From positions 1,984,001 to 2,048,000 of the forward strand of contig NZ_JBAJNO010000009.1 in the NCBI RefSeq assembly GCF_036880985.1: a stretch of 64,000 bases of DNA. The letters are read 5' to 3'. Source of the DNA: Limibacter armeniacum. GTDB lineage: Bacteria > Bacteroidota > Bacteroidia > Cytophagales > Flammeovirgaceae. The translations under genes were made by a program, and so were the position numbers. The notes under the pieces were generated by a model, which was given only the letters and a program-made list of their open reading frames with translations, did not search any database and was not told where the DNA came from. Of this stretch, positions 1 through 8,444 are shown in pieces. Position 1 is the stretch's first letter; every line of letters begins with the position of its first letter.

Positions 1-2
1 TC

Positions 3-329
3 CGAAAGACCAATGAAGCAACAGCACGAATGCTACTCTTATCTGGAAAACTGATTTCGGCGACCGAAGCCTTAGATTATGGTCTTATTTCCCATACCTG
101 TACGGCTGAACAGTTGGATATCAAAGTTGAACAATTTGCCTCTGCTCTTTGTCTCGACAATTCAACACAGTCTATGGCTGTTACCAAGAAGCTCATTGCC
201 CAGCTACAAGGCATGCCACTGGAAGATGCACTCACCTATGCAGCTGAATCAAGTGCACAAAATCGCCTGAATGAGGACAGTAGAAAGGGAATCGCTTCCC
301 TTATATTACAAGAAAAACCTAGATGGTAA
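3..329 (+). CDS. Enoyl-CoA hydratase/isomerase family protein, C-terminal part (5' end outside window)
   Basis: The reading frame is open from base 3, before the first ATG at base 30, so the gene starts upstream of the window and only its last 108 residues are seen. The visible part matches the end of the crotonase fold: a LLLSGKLISATEAL segment followed by DYGLIS, the family's usual 'ltG..i.A.eAl..GLv' pattern, then the C-terminal helices that form the trimer interface (ending near EDSRKGIASLILQEKPRW). Crotonases hydrate or isomerise acyl-CoA thioesters, for example in beta-oxidation. The catalytic glutamates and oxyanion-hole glycines lie in the missing part, so the exact reaction cannot be told; a methylglutaconyl-CoA hydratase is equally possible. 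Confidence 0.85.
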   Translation, partial: RKTNEATARMLLLSGKLISATEALDYGLISHTCTAEQLDIKVEQFASALCLDNSTQSMAVTKKLIAQLQGMPLEDALTYAAESSAQNRLNEDSRKGIASLILQEKPRW

Positions 330-456
330 CAGTTTGTCAATGTTTTCAGAGGTCTCAACATTTTAAAAAGTAAAGTCGTTTAATTTTTTCAAAAGAATTA
401 ATTAATTTAATTACTGATAATCATTGCCAAACACTACAAAAATCGCTTAACCAATC

Positions 457-705
457 ATGGTATCTACGCTTAACATTATATGTCTGGTAATAATATATGC
501 AGTGTTGATTATCTTAATGCTCACATATTTTAAAAGAAACCTGAACAACGACGCCAGGCGAGATGAAGATGACGACAACAATGGAGGTGGTTGGGACAAC
601 CCAAGCGATGAACCTAAGATAGACTTACCTCCCGGTGTTTTTATACTTCCGCCAGACAAACCAGACCCCTCAAGAAAAAGAAAAAAGACCGAACCTGTTA
701 TCTAA
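457..705 (+). CDS. Small single-pass membrane protein, unknown function
   Basis: An 82-residue protein that I do not recognise. Residues about 4-24 form one hydrophobic helix (NIICLVIIYAVLIILMLTYF), followed by basic residues and an acidic Asn/Gly stretch (DARRDEDDDNNGGG) and then a proline-rich tail with a cluster of lysines and arginines near the end. The positive residues after the helix suggest an N-out, C-in anchor. No domain is visible. It stands alone on the plus strand, and a strong terminator hairpin begins inside its last codons, which supports the gene being real. Similar short anchors with charged tails are common in Bacteroidota and are mostly uncharacterised. Confidence 0.55.
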   Translation: MVSTLNIICLVIIYAVLIILMLTYFKRNLNNDARRDEDDDNNGGGWDNPSDEPKIDLPPGVFILPPDKPDPSRKRKKTEPVI

Positions 706-727
706 AAGCAGGCTCGGTCTTTTTTTA
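687..727 (+). terminator. Rho-independent terminator overlapping the end of the small membrane-protein gene
   Basis: An 11-bp stem with one mismatch (GACCGAACCTG at 687-697 with CAGGCTCGGTC at 709-719) is followed by a run of T. The left arm lies inside the coding sequence and the loop contains the stop codon. Confidence 0.85.
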
Positions 728-735
728 TCCACAAT

Positions 736-766
736 AAAAAGACACTTGATACACAAGTGTCTTTTT
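736..766. terminator. Perfect A/T-flanked hairpin, bidirectional terminator
   Basis: A 13-bp perfect inverted repeat (AAAAAGACACTTG, then its complement) with a 5-nt loop, A-rich on the left and T-rich on the right, so it can stop transcription on either strand. It lies between the convergent genes at 457-705 and 819-1298 and most likely serves the minus-strand TPR gene. Confidence 0.8.
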
Positions 767-818
767 ATTTTAAGTATCTGTAAACATTCACTCCAAGGTA
801 TTATCAGGTTTAAGTTGA

Positions 819-1298
819 CTAAAGCTTTTCTTCAAGTGCCTTGATCTGTTCTTCAAGGGTCTCCCTGTTTGGAGAGATTCGGGTCATATACTTCAGTACT
901 TTCAGGGCTTTTCTATAAGCCAGCATTTCCCGAAAGATGTTAGCAAGTCCAGACATTGCTGCAAAGTGTCTTGGCTCTAACTGGAGCGTCCTTTGAATAT
1001 CCCTGATCGCTAACTTGAACTCTCCTCTCAGATAATAAACGATTGCCCGCTTATTCCACCCTTCCGCGTAGTCAGGATCAATATGTGTGACTTTTGAAAA
1101 TGCTTCCAAAGCATCTTCATACTGGTAATTACCCATCAGCTGCATTCCATCCTCCATCAAATCATCGACAAGCCTGTTGTCTGTTTTAAGCCACAAAGAC
1201 AGGATACTTGATTCTATGTCTTTAATCTGCTCCTGATCTGTGGTAGATTGTAACTGGTCGAATAATTTTTCGATCTCAATGTTCTTATTGTTACTCAT
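819..1298 (-). CDS. TPR-repeat protein
   Basis: A 159-residue, all-helical, probably cytoplasmic protein with no signal peptide. From about residue 45 it carries roughly three tetratricopeptide repeats: the spacing A-L-E-A-F-S-K-V...DPDYAEGWNKRAIVYYLRGEF...AIRDIQRTLQLEP shows the usual W/G/Y/A/P positions of the 34-residue unit. TPR arrays bind partner proteins; no catalytic domain is present and the partner cannot be inferred. It is a lone gene, convergent with the small membrane protein. The ATG at 1298 gives a sensible N-terminus, and no better start is visible. Confidence 0.85.
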   Translation of the reverse strand: MSNNKNIEIEKLFDQLQSTTDQEQIKDIESSILSLWLKTDNRLVDDLMEDGMQLMGNYQYEDALEAFSKVTHIDPDYAEGWNKRAIVYYLRGEFKLAIRDIQRTLQLEPRHFAAMSGLANIFREMLAYRKALKVLKYMTRISPNRETLEEQIKALEEKL

Positions 1299-1623
1299 GA
1301 TGAATCAGAATTTTGGTAAAACCTCCAGTAAGTCGAAGCAGTTGACTTACATTCTGATAATAATAGTGCTGGTTGAATGAGCTGAAGGTTTTTTGGTGCT
1401 GGTTTGACGAAATTGCCTGCGGTACTGGCGGTGCTTCCAGAGAGAGGTAATTATGCAGGGCTGAATATAAAATCGTTTTCGAAGAAAAAACTACATTCGA
1501 ATGTTATCTTAAATATAAACAATATTATGCTAACTTTTGGTGATATTTGCTTGCTAAAATCCTTATTTGTTTATGTAAGTATTTAAAGTTTTGTAAACGT
1601 ATTATCCGATAAATCAATTAAAA
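1299..1623. other. Intergenic region between divergent genes
   Basis: This 325-bp region separates the TPR gene (minus) from the M28 peptidase gene (plus) and should hold both promoters. A 7-bp inverted repeat, GTAAGTC/GACTTAC, lies at 1328-1350. The second half is AT-rich with near matches to the -7 box (for example GATATTTG near 1540), but none is perfect. A 60-codon frame starting with TTG at 1404 has no RBS, no domain and biased composition; I do not call it a gene. Confidence 0.5.
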
Positions 1624-2934
1624 ATGAGTTATAAAAAGATTTCAATTTTTCTATTAAACAGCCTGACAACAACTTTTTTATGCGCCCTTAATCCAGTTTT
1701 TGCTCAAGATGCCATCAGTGATGCTGAATCAGAACGTATTGTAAGTATTCTGGCCAATGATGACATGGAAGGCAGGGAAACAGGCACGAAAGGAAATGAA
1801 AAAGCAGCCCGTTTTATCGAAGAAGAATTCAAGAAAGCGGGTCTTTCTTACATGGAAGGAATGAACAGTTACCAACAGTCATTCACACTTTACACCACTA
1901 CAACTCAATCACAATCGATAAAGCTGAATAAGCAGAAGTTCTCTTCAAACAATAGTTTTGCGCTGACTGACCGTACTTATTTCAAGACAAAAAAAGTTTC
2001 AGAACTTAATGTTGTTGAAATAAACAGTGGTGATGACTTCAGGCAGAAATTCAGCGAATATAGAGCTGCCGAAAAACCTACTTTGGTACTGGTTGATACG
2101 GCACATAGTGAGACTTTTCAGCAATTCAGCTATTACTTCCGCAATACACCTCCAAAAAACCAATTGGATGACAAGCACTTCTCTCTTTGGGTTTTGACAG
2201 CCGACAAGAAGGTCAAAAAAGCCAAGATCGAGATCGAAAAAAGTGTCAAAGAAGTTAAAGTAACCAACATTGTAGGAGTATTGCCAGGCAAGAAAAGTGA
2301 TGAGAAAGTATTGTTCTCTGCACACTATGACCATATTGGTATTCAGGAGCCTATTCAAGGAGATTCTATTGCCAATGGTGCTGATGATGATGCTACAGGG
2401 GTTGCTGCGGTGATTCAGCTGGCTAACCATTTCAAAAAGCAAAAAAATGAGCGCACTTTGGTTTTCGTTGCCTTTGATGCTGAAGAACAAGGTTTGAAAG
2501 GCTCTGAGTATTTTGCACAGCAAGTTACACCTGAAACATTCGTAGCACATGTAAATATTGAAATGATCGGAAAACCTTCTGACAGAGGTGTCCGCAAAGC
2601 ATATGTTACAGGTTTTGAAAAGTCAAACTTGGGTGCCATTCTGAAAAAAGAAGCAGGACTGCACGGTTATACGTTCTTTAAGGATCCTTATACGAGCTAC
2701 AACCTGTTTATGAGGTCTGACAATGCTTCAATGGCCAAACTGGGCGTTCCTGCTCATACAGTATCCTCTGACCCAATTGATTTTGACAGCTACTATCATA
2801 CTGTCAATGACGAAATAGAAACACTTAACTTCAAAAATATGACGGATGTAATCAGAGCTATCTCAATAGGCGTTACCCCGATCATCAATGGGGAGGCTAC
2901 CCCAAGCAGAATTGACTACGAGTCACGTAAGTAA
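1624..2934 (+). CDS. M28-family zinc metallopeptidase, secreted
   Basis: A 436-residue exported aminopeptidase-like enzyme. Residues 1-27 are a signal peptide ending in NPVFAQ. A less conserved, probably PA-like region (about 90-200) precedes the M28 catalytic domain (about 210-425). Zinc-site motifs are visible: HYD at 234-236 (first His ligand and catalytic Asp region), NGADDDATG (bridging Asp), AEEQG with Glu287/Glu288 (general base and ligand), NIEMIG, and YHTVNDE (last His). Most M28 enzymes have Asp in the fourth motif (N-x-D-M); here it is Glu, which could still bind zinc. The family removes N-terminal residues from peptides. A clear terminator follows, and the gene is probably monocistronic. 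Confidence 0.9.
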   Translation: MSYKKISIFLLNSLTTTFLCALNPVFAQDAISDAESERIVSILANDDMEGRETGTKGNEKAARFIEEEFKKAGLSYMEGMNSYQQSFTLYTTTTQSQSIKLNKQKFSSNNSFALTDRTYFKTKKVSELNVVEINSGDDFRQKFSEYRAAEKPTLVLVDTAHSETFQQFSYYFRNTPPKNQLDDKHFSLWVLTADKKVKKAKIEIEKSVKEVKVTNIVGVLPGKKSDEKVLFSAHYDHIGIQEPIQGDSIANGADDDATGVAAVIQLANHFKKQKNERTLVFVAFDAEEQGLKGSEYFAQQVTPETFVAHVNIEMIGKPSDRGVRKAYVTGFEKSNLGAILKKEAGLHGYTFFKDPYTSYNLFMRSDNASMAKLGVPAHTVSSDPIDFDSYYHTVNDEIETLNFKNMTDVIRAISIGVTPIINGEATPSRIDYESRK

Positions 2935-2943
2935 ACCAACAGG

Positions 2944-2979
2944 ATGAGGAATAAGCTGATACTTATTCCTCATTTTTTT
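2944..2979 (+). terminator. Terminator of the M28 peptidase gene
   Basis: A 12-bp perfect stem (ATGAGGAATAAG with its complement, 2944-2955/2962-2973), 6-nt loop, then seven T. Confidence 0.88.
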
Positions 2980-3019
2980 ATATAATAATAGATTTTAGTA
3001 TCTGTTAAAGTTTTTTCTC

Positions 3020-3050
3020 TTGAAGCCCCCCCTGCATTTTCATACTTTTG
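3020..3050 (+). promoter_or_regulatory. Bacteroidota-type promoter of the DUF3179 gene
   Basis: CTTG ends at 3022, followed by exactly 20 bp and the -7 box TACTTTTG (3043-3050), a perfect TAnnTTTG. This is the sigma-ABfr consensus known from Bacteroides. The predicted start of transcription near 3057 leaves a leader of about 84 nt. Confidence 0.65.
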
Positions 3051-3140
3051 TAAAAACACTCTTAAAGAATGTGTTAAGAGTAGCCAACTATAAGGTCAGT
3101 ATTCCACTGACATACAATTAAACGTTTTAAAACCTTTTTC

Positions 3141-4274
3141 ATGCTCAGAATTACAGGACTAGCATTGGCATCATTCTTACTGCTGGGAGGCACTGCAGAT
3201 GCCCAGAGAAGCAGGGTAGGCGTCTATCCTGATTGGGAAACCAATAAACACCTCTCATTAGCCAACGAATATGAATTTGAAGCTTACACTCCTAAAAATG
3301 CTTTTAAAAGCATTGATTACCCCACTTTCATCAACAATGAACAGGCGAAAAAAAGCTATGACTTCAATGAGGTAGCTGTTATTGTATCTGTAGGTCGTGA
3401 ACACAAGGCCTATCCACTAAGCATGCTGCTTTATCACCCTGTGATCAATGATCGTATAGGAGGAAAGGCAATTGCCGTTACGTACTGTCCACTAACAGAT
3501 GCTGTCAATGTATGGCGCAGGGATTTTGTACACAAAGGAATGCCTCGTGAAATTGACTTCAGTGTTAGTGGTTTACTAAGAAACAGCAACACTGTGTTAT
3601 ATGACAGGGTTTCAGAAAGCTGGTGGCAACAGTTCACGGGTAAGGCAATGGTAGGTGAGTTTGCAGGCATTTCCCTTGAACCTATTTCAAGTATTCGGAT
3701 GACAATGGGAGACTTTTGGAATGCTTACCCTTATGGATTAGCTGTTTCACCAAAAGCGAAAGACCCAGTCATTCCATATGGCACTACACCATACTACAAG
3801 TATGACCAAGCCTTTAGAGAAAAGCCGCTTTTTCTGCGTCATATGCCGGACAGCCCTTTAATGGCAATGGAACGAGTGGTAGGAATCGAAATTATCGGGA
3901 AGCATATCGTTTACCCATTTTCAGAAATTGAAAAAATGGGAGCCTTGAATGACAAACCAATGGACATGTTTGTAACGATCTTCTATCAGGAAGGTGTAAA
4001 ATCCGCTCTAGATGAAAAGGATATCAGCAAAAGTAAGTCAATTGGTGCTATAGCAGCTTATTCCGCATTCCAAAGCGGACAGTTACTCACGTTCAAGAAA
4101 GAAGGAAAACTATTCAAAGATGAGGAAACAGGCTCTCTTTGGCGTTTTGACGGCACATGTATTGATGGAGCGTTAAAAGGAGAAAAGCTGAAGCCGCTCA
4201 AAAGTCAGAATTCCTTTGCCTTTGCACAGATGGTATTCTACCCTAAAAGCCTTATTTACAATATAAACTGGTAA
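3141..4274 (+). CDS. DUF3179 domain-containing secreted protein
   Basis: A 377-residue exported protein of a conserved family without known activity. Residues 1-21 are a signal peptide (cleavage after GTADA). The DUF3179 hallmarks are all here: AYPLSMLLYHPVIND (90-104), TYCPLT (114-119, containing the invariant Cys), SGLLRNSN (143-150), LYDR (153-156) and SWWQQFTG. The Cys in TYCPLT and the conserved polar residues suggest a ligand or metal site, but nobody has shown this to my knowledge. Family members usually read TYCPLTGSA; here Asp-Ala replaces Gly-Ser. It is likely monocistronic with its own promoter at 3020-3050. Confidence 0.9.
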   Translation: MLRITGLALASFLLLGGTADAQRSRVGVYPDWETNKHLSLANEYEFEAYTPKNAFKSIDYPTFINNEQAKKSYDFNEVAVIVSVGREHKAYPLSMLLYHPVINDRIGGKAIAVTYCPLTDAVNVWRRDFVHKGMPREIDFSVSGLLRNSNTVLYDRVSESWWQQFTGKAMVGEFAGISLEPISSIRMTMGDFWNAYPYGLAVSPKAKDPVIPYGTTPYYKYDQAFREKPLFLRHMPDSPLMAMERVVGIEIIGKHIVYPFSEIEKMGALNDKPMDMFVTIFYQEGVKSALDEKDISKSKSIGAIAAYSAFQSGQLLTFKKEGKLFKDEETGSLWRFDGTCIDGALKGEKLKPLKSQNSFAFAQMVFYPKSLIYNINW

Positions 4275-4328
4275 TTTATTTTATTACCTTGATTTTTTCC
4301 CATTAAACGCAGCTGTAAGGCTGAATAT

Positions 4329-4367
4329 CGGGTTTTATCTCTTTACTTTAAGTACATATAAAACCCG
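4329..4367. repeat. 10-bp inverted repeat upstream of the 4384 gene
   Basis: CGGGTTTTAT (4329-4338) and its exact complement (4358-4367) flank 19 bases. There is no T-run afterwards, so a terminator is unlikely. It may be an operator or a leader hairpin, since it sits 17 nt before the next start codon. Confidence 0.4.
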
Positions 4368-4383
4368 AAAAACAATTGAGATA

Positions 4384-5535
4384 ATGAACAAACTACAATA
4401 TACTTTGTGCCTGCTTTTTGGACTTGGAAGCCTTCAAGCTTCAGCCCAAAACATGGTACCTAATGCAAGCTTTGAACAGATCAAGACAGAAACTCGTGGA
4501 CATGCTTACCTTGATAATGTATCCGAATGGTTCAACACCAATCAGCGTAAGCCAAAAACCTTATATGGAACTCCTGACCATATGTATATCAATAAGGAGC
4601 AATCCCTAGAGGGAATCAAGGCTTCTTTTTCTCCTCATTCTGGAAACTCTGTACTAGGATTGATTACCTACATGCAACGGGTACCCAATTATAGGGAATT
4701 TGCATCTGTCAAACTTGATACACACTTGACTAAAGGCAAAAAATACCGTTGCTCTTTTTATATTACCAATGGAAATCAGGTAGCCTATGGCAGTGTTGCA
4801 TCAAATGGGCTTGGTGTTGCCTTTACCAGCAGTGCTTTGGAGCAATACCTTTATGAACCAATTGCTGTCAAACCTCAGTTCACCATTGAGGACATCTTAT
4901 ACACGAAAGAGTGGAAACAGTACAGTTTTGAATTTACTGCGCAAGAGCCTTATCTCTACATGACGATTGGTAACTTCTTTACTGACGATCAAATAAGTCT
5001 ACGTCATATGAATTATGATACAGATCCACAAACTTATGTTTATCTTGATGACATTTCAGTTGTAGCGATTGATGGGGAAGAAACCATAGAGCCTGAAAAA
5101 GTGGAAGCAGTCATTGTTCAGAAAAAGGAAGAACCTGTAGTCGCAACCGTCAGTGAGACTCCCATACCTGAACCAACAACAGAGGAGCTTGTTGAAAACC
5201 GAGAAGTAGAAGATCAATATGTATTGAATCTTCCTGCCGGCGTTAGCAAAGTGAAAATAAAGATATGGGACGACAAGACAGAAGATGGAGATGTTCTTTC
5301 CGTATTATTCAACAAACATTGGCTCGTAAAAAGCTACTCACTGAGAAAGAAGAAAAGGAAACTTACTTTAAATATAGATAACAGCAAAGACAACCGGTTG
5401 ATCCTGATTGCGCATGACCTCGGTACCGAACCACCTACCACTGCTGCGATAGAAATCAAAGCAGGTAGCTTGAAGCGTACAATCAGAGTCCGATCTGATC
5501 TCGGAAAGTGTGGAGCCATCAGGTTCCAGCAGTAA
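4384..5535 (+). CDS. Secreted beta-rich protein with N-terminal carbohydrate-binding-like domain
   Basis: A 383-residue protein with a signal peptide (1-21, ASAQ). The mature N-terminus begins MVPNASFEQ, the usual opening of galactose-binding-like beta-sandwich modules in Bacteroidota, and this domain seems to run to about residue 230 (VYLDDISVVAI). An acidic Glu/Pro/Val linker (about 233-275) leads to a C-terminal domain (280-383) of the type seen at the end of many secreted Bacteroidota proteins: KIWDDKTEDGDVLSV, then a short beta-sheet and AHDLGTEPPTTAAIEI. OmpA-like members of this group often have a peptidoglycan-binding domain; here it is absent. A role in cell-surface binding is inferred only. 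Confidence 0.7.
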   Translation: MNKLQYTLCLLFGLGSLQASAQNMVPNASFEQIKTETRGHAYLDNVSEWFNTNQRKPKTLYGTPDHMYINKEQSLEGIKASFSPHSGNSVLGLITYMQRVPNYREFASVKLDTHLTKGKKYRCSFYITNGNQVAYGSVASNGLGVAFTSSALEQYLYEPIAVKPQFTIEDILYTKEWKQYSFEFTAQEPYLYMTIGNFFTDDQISLRHMNYDTDPQTYVYLDDISVVAIDGEETIEPEKVEAVIVQKKEEPVVATVSETPIPEPTTEELVENREVEDQYVLNLPAGVSKVKIKIWDDKTEDGDVLSVLFNKHWLVKSYSLRKKKRKLTLNIDNSKDNRLILIAHDLGTEPPTTAAIEIKAGSLKRTIRVRSDLGKCGAIRFQQ

Positions 5536-5624
5536 CAAACGGACTAACTTGCTAAATACAGCATTCGGGTAAACTTGTATTTTAGGGTCATTGTTCCCCT
5601 TAAGTACTATAACTTCAACAAACC

Positions 5625-6728
5625 ATGACTTACAAACAATCTGAGAAAGAGTTACTCTTTGAAAGAGGTAGTATCACCCTTGATCGAACAAAATCTCCAG
5701 CAAACGATATTGTAGATATTGTTTCAGAAACTTTGTTTGGAACTCCAGGATCAATGCGTTACCGACACAAGGATACACGAGAGTATATACATCAGATCGA
5801 CAATCCTTACTTTCTTGCACTAAGACGGAATGATGTGCTACTAGGTACGGTTACGATATGTACCCGTCCGATATTACATACAGTAGCCCCAACTACGGCT
5901 TACCATGTTCGCTATTTCGCTTTCAATGAAAAGTTCAGAAGTACGTCAAGAGAAACGCAAAAGAGACAAAAGTCCAACTTTCTTCTTGACCTGATCTTTA
6001 ATCAACTGGAAGCTGAACACTTTCCTGAAACAGGTGGTGGAGTGTTTTATGCTTATGTAGAAAGGGAAAATGTAAGGTCCGCAGAACTTTGTGAAAGGTT
6101 TGGCTTTAACCCTATCCGTAAGATGACCACCTCCATCTTCAGCCGTATGTTCCCGAAAAAAGATAACCGTGTCAGCAGGCTAAATGCTGACGACAAGGGA
6201 CAAATGAAGCAGCTCCTTCATGATTATTACAAAGGGTATTCTTTCTTTACCACTGAAAACCTATTTAAAGACGACAATTATTTTGTCCTGAAAGAAGGTA
6301 ATGAAATAGTTGCGGGTATTCAGGCTCTGCCTACTCATTGGAAAATGGAAGAGATGTCTGGCCCTGTTGGCGCCCTTGCCATGAACCTACTTCCTAAGCT
6401 TCCAATCCTTTCCAGAGTATTCAACCCTAACGCTTACAACTTCTTGGCTGGAGAAGGTGTATACTGCAAAAAAGGGTATGAGCACCTGATTCCTGTATTG
6501 TTTGAAGCTGTTTGTGCTGAAACTGGTTATTACAGTATTAATATCTGGTCGGATATAGAGTCTTCACTTTATCAACTACTCCAAGGAATCAAGAGTAAAG
6601 GGGTATTGGAAAGGTTCAATGATAAAAACACAGCAGATGTAATTGTCAAATATTCCGAAATCTCAGAAGAAACAGCCCGTGATATAGAAAGTAGACCAAC
6701 TTATATTTCTGGGTTTGACTTGGCCTAA
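5625..6728 (+). CDS. GNAT-like protein with two probable acetyltransferase halves
   Basis: A 367-residue cytoplasmic protein. Residues 1-185 resemble a GNAT acetyltransferase: central strands, then a conserved-looking FYAYVERENVRSAELCERFGF segment, which is the typical end of the fold where a neighbouring Asn/Ser pairs with acetyl-CoA. Residues 190-345 repeat the pattern more weakly (LNADDKGQMKQLL... YFVLKEGNEIVAGIQA). The donor-binding R/Q-x-x-G-x-G/A loop is not obvious in either half, so activity and substrate are open. The gene is alone, starts 89 nt after the preceding gene and ends in a strong terminator. Confidence 0.65.
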   Translation: MTYKQSEKELLFERGSITLDRTKSPANDIVDIVSETLFGTPGSMRYRHKDTREYIHQIDNPYFLALRRNDVLLGTVTICTRPILHTVAPTTAYHVRYFAFNEKFRSTSRETQKRQKSNFLLDLIFNQLEAEHFPETGGGVFYAYVERENVRSAELCERFGFNPIRKMTTSIFSRMFPKKDNRVSRLNADDKGQMKQLLHDYYKGYSFFTTENLFKDDNYFVLKEGNEIVAGIQALPTHWKMEEMSGPVGALAMNLLPKLPILSRVFNPNAYNFLAGEGVYCKKGYEHLIPVLFEAVCAETGYYSINIWSDIESSLYQLLQGIKSKGVLERFNDKNTADVIVKYSEISEETARDIESRPTYISGFDLA

Positions 6729-6751
6729 AGTAGAAAAGCCTTTCTCATAAT

Positions 6752-6788
6752 AAAAGCCTTCTTACAGCTATTGTAGGAAGGCTTTTCT
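6752..6788 (+). terminator. Terminator of the GNAT-like gene
   Basis: A 15-bp stem with one mismatch (AAAAGCCTTCTTACA with TGTAGGAAGGCTTTT), 5-nt loop and a short T-tract. The same left arm can also pair with a second copy of AAAAGCCTTTCT just upstream. Confidence 0.8.
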
Positions 6789-7009
6789 ATGCTCTTAACC
6801 TTCTATTCTCATTGCCATTTTGAGGTTTCAAGAAGTTAACACACACTTGAACTACAAGCAAAGAATATATCAATCAAATAGAACATCTTTGCAATGAAAT
6901 AAAAATAACACCTAAGATACACCTTATAATAAACCAAAATATTATATATTTCGTTATAATATTGTGTGTGCAGTTTTCACTATCTGATAAATAATAGAAC
7001 ATTTATCAA

Positions 7010-7050
7010 CTGTACGGTCAACCTGCTTGCAGGTTAAGGTGGAAGTACAG
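7010..7050 (+). other. Nested inverted repeat, possible structured leader of the 71-residue gene
   Basis: An outer pair CTGTAC/GTACAG (7010-7015/7045-7050) encloses an inner perfect hairpin AACCTGC-TT-GCAGGTT (7020-7035). The element ends 111 nt before the ATG at 7162. It matches no riboswitch I know. Confidence 0.3.
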
Positions 7051-7161
7051 AAAATTGTTTCTGCTACTTCAGTAATACTAATGCATTGATATCTGGTCAG
7101 AACAGCAGCAGGCTCAAAAGACCTTAACTACTTTAGTCCATTACTAAAAAACCACCCAGCC

Positions 7162-7377
7162 ATGGTTAGACGATTTGATCTAAACGAGATCATGATGACT
7201 TATGAAAGTCTTCCTTTTGAAAAACGAGAAAGTTATCTTCATAAGGTCATGAAAAAGCTCACCAAAGAACCTGAAGAAATTCAAGAAGAGCTCGTTCCCG
7301 AGATTGAAAGGTTCGTGGAAGAAGCCACAGAAAGAGTAAATTACCTTTATGATGGCATGCAAAATGACTGGTATTAA
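7162..7377 (+). CDS. Small acidic helical protein, unknown function
   Basis: A 71-residue protein with no recognised domain, no signal peptide and no membrane helix. It is rich in Glu, Lys and Met and predicted all-helical (KRESYLHKVMKKLTKEPEEI, then EEATERVNYLYDGM). It is preceded by a long leader with hairpin potential and followed by a 12-bp inverted repeat, so it looks like an independent transcription unit. Codon use resembles its neighbours. It could be a small regulatory or adaptor protein, but there is no direct evidence. Confidence 0.55.
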   Translation: MVRRFDLNEIMMTYESLPFEKRESYLHKVMKKLTKEPEEIQEELVPEIERFVEEATERVNYLYDGMQNDWY

Positions 7378-7391
7378 CCTTCAAAAATGAC

Positions 7392-7441
7392 AGTATGGTT
7401 TGCTTAGGGCGATCTACTGTTCACAACTAGCAAACCATACT
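7392..7441. repeat. 12-bp inverted repeat after the 71-residue gene
   Basis: AGTATGGTTTGC (7392-7403) and its exact complement (7430-7441) with a 26-nt loop, 15 nt after the stop codon. It lacks a T-run, so it is either a weak terminator or an RNA-stabilising hairpin. Confidence 0.45.
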
Positions 7442-7657
7442 TCAGTTAAATTTCTTACTTACTACTACTTACTGTGATTGTTCAAATCAACAGTAGGCAA
7501 ACTTTTATCTGCTTTTTTCAAAAGCACCTCCTACCCCTCTGTTTTATCCACACAGCTATTCATTATTTCTCGATTTTCTTGTTTTATTTGTCGGATAATT
7601 AGCACCTGTACATATAGGTACTGTGCATTTGTATTTTTTTTACCCAAAAATTTTTTC

Positions 7658-8434
7658 ATGATGGATACTCATGAAACCATGCATCTGGCTGCTGAAGCAG
7701 GAAAAATCATCCTTGAAAACGGTGGTGAAACTTACCGTGTTGAAGAGACTATCACCCACATCTGCCAGTGTTATGGTATAGAAGAAGTGGATAGTTTTGT
7801 TACGCCAACAGGTATTATGATGTCGGTCACTGACACTGAGGGAAACTCTTTTTCATTGGTAAAAAGGGTCACAAAAAGAGTTGTCAACCTTGAAAAGGTT
7901 AGACTTGTCAATGACATATCGAGACGTGTACAACATGAGAAACCACCAGTACGTAGCGTACGTGAGGAACTCAAACATATCAAAACAATAGGTTCTTACT
8001 CGCATCTGACTACTGTAGCTATTTCTTCTACAGCAGCGGGATTCTTTTGTCTTTTGTATGGAGGTTCATTCCGTGATTTTTGTGTAGCATTCTTTATCGG
8101 ATGCCTCCTTAACTTGCTTACTTGGATAAGTGATAAACTTCAGCTTATCGGGTTTCTGACCAACCTTACAGGCGGAGCAGTAGCAACTTTTACTGCGTTA
8201 TTCATGACGCATATGGGTATAGGAGTCAATGAAGACAAAATTACAATTGGAGCGATCATGCTATTGGTACCGGGTCTAGCTATTACCAACGCTATCAGAG
8301 ATACCATTGCCGGTGATCTGGTAAGTGGCTTATCTAGGGGACTAGAAGCTTTTTTTGTAGCAGTTGCTATCTCTGTCGGAGCTGGATTCGCCTATGAATT
8401 CTGGTATGTAATCATTGGTACGGTACAGAACTAA
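7658..8434 (+). CDS. ThrE-family threonine/serine exporter, large subunit (DUF1212 type)
   Basis: A 258-residue protein; the frame is open further upstream, but the ATG at 7658 (or 7661) is chosen because the family begins close to the HLAAEAGKIILENGGETYRVEETI motif, which starts here at residue 8. That soluble N-terminal part is followed by about five membrane helices (from TTVAISSTAAGFF to FFVAVAISVGAGF). Actinobacterial ThrE is one protein; in many other bacteria, as here, it is split into a DUF1212 and a DUF3815 subunit (E. coli YjjP/YjjB, where a succinate-export role has been reported). The partner follows directly. The substrate is therefore a small amino or organic acid, not settled by sequence. 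Confidence 0.88.
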   Translation: MMDTHETMHLAAEAGKIILENGGETYRVEETITHICQCYGIEEVDSFVTPTGIMMSVTDTEGNSFSLVKRVTKRVVNLEKVRLVNDISRRVQHEKPPVRSVREELKHIKTIGSYSHLTTVAISSTAAGFFCLLYGGSFRDFCVAFFIGCLLNLLTWISDKLQLIGFLTNLTGGAVATFTALFMTHMGIGVNEDKITIGAIMLLVPGLAITNAIRDTIAGDLVSGLSRGLEAFFVAVAISVGAGFAYEFWYVIIGTVQN

Positions 8435-8444
8435 ATTGAATGAG

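Larger units (their letters stand above)
6729..7161. other. Intergenic region with a terminator and a structured leader candidate
   Basis: Besides the terminator at 6752-6788 and the nested inverted repeat at 7010-7050, this AT-rich 433-bp stretch holds no ORF of note. No perfect TAnnTTTG box was found; CATCTTTG near 6888 is one base off. Confidence 0.5.

Noticed and set aside
1404-1586. 60-codon plus-strand frame before the M28 gene
   Set aside because: TTG start, no RBS-like sequence, low-complexity protein and no terminator; judged non-coding.
1999-2550. 183-codon minus-strand frame inside the M28 gene
   Set aside because: Antisense to conserved zinc motifs of the peptidase; Leu/Phe/Cys-rich composition typical of a shadow frame.
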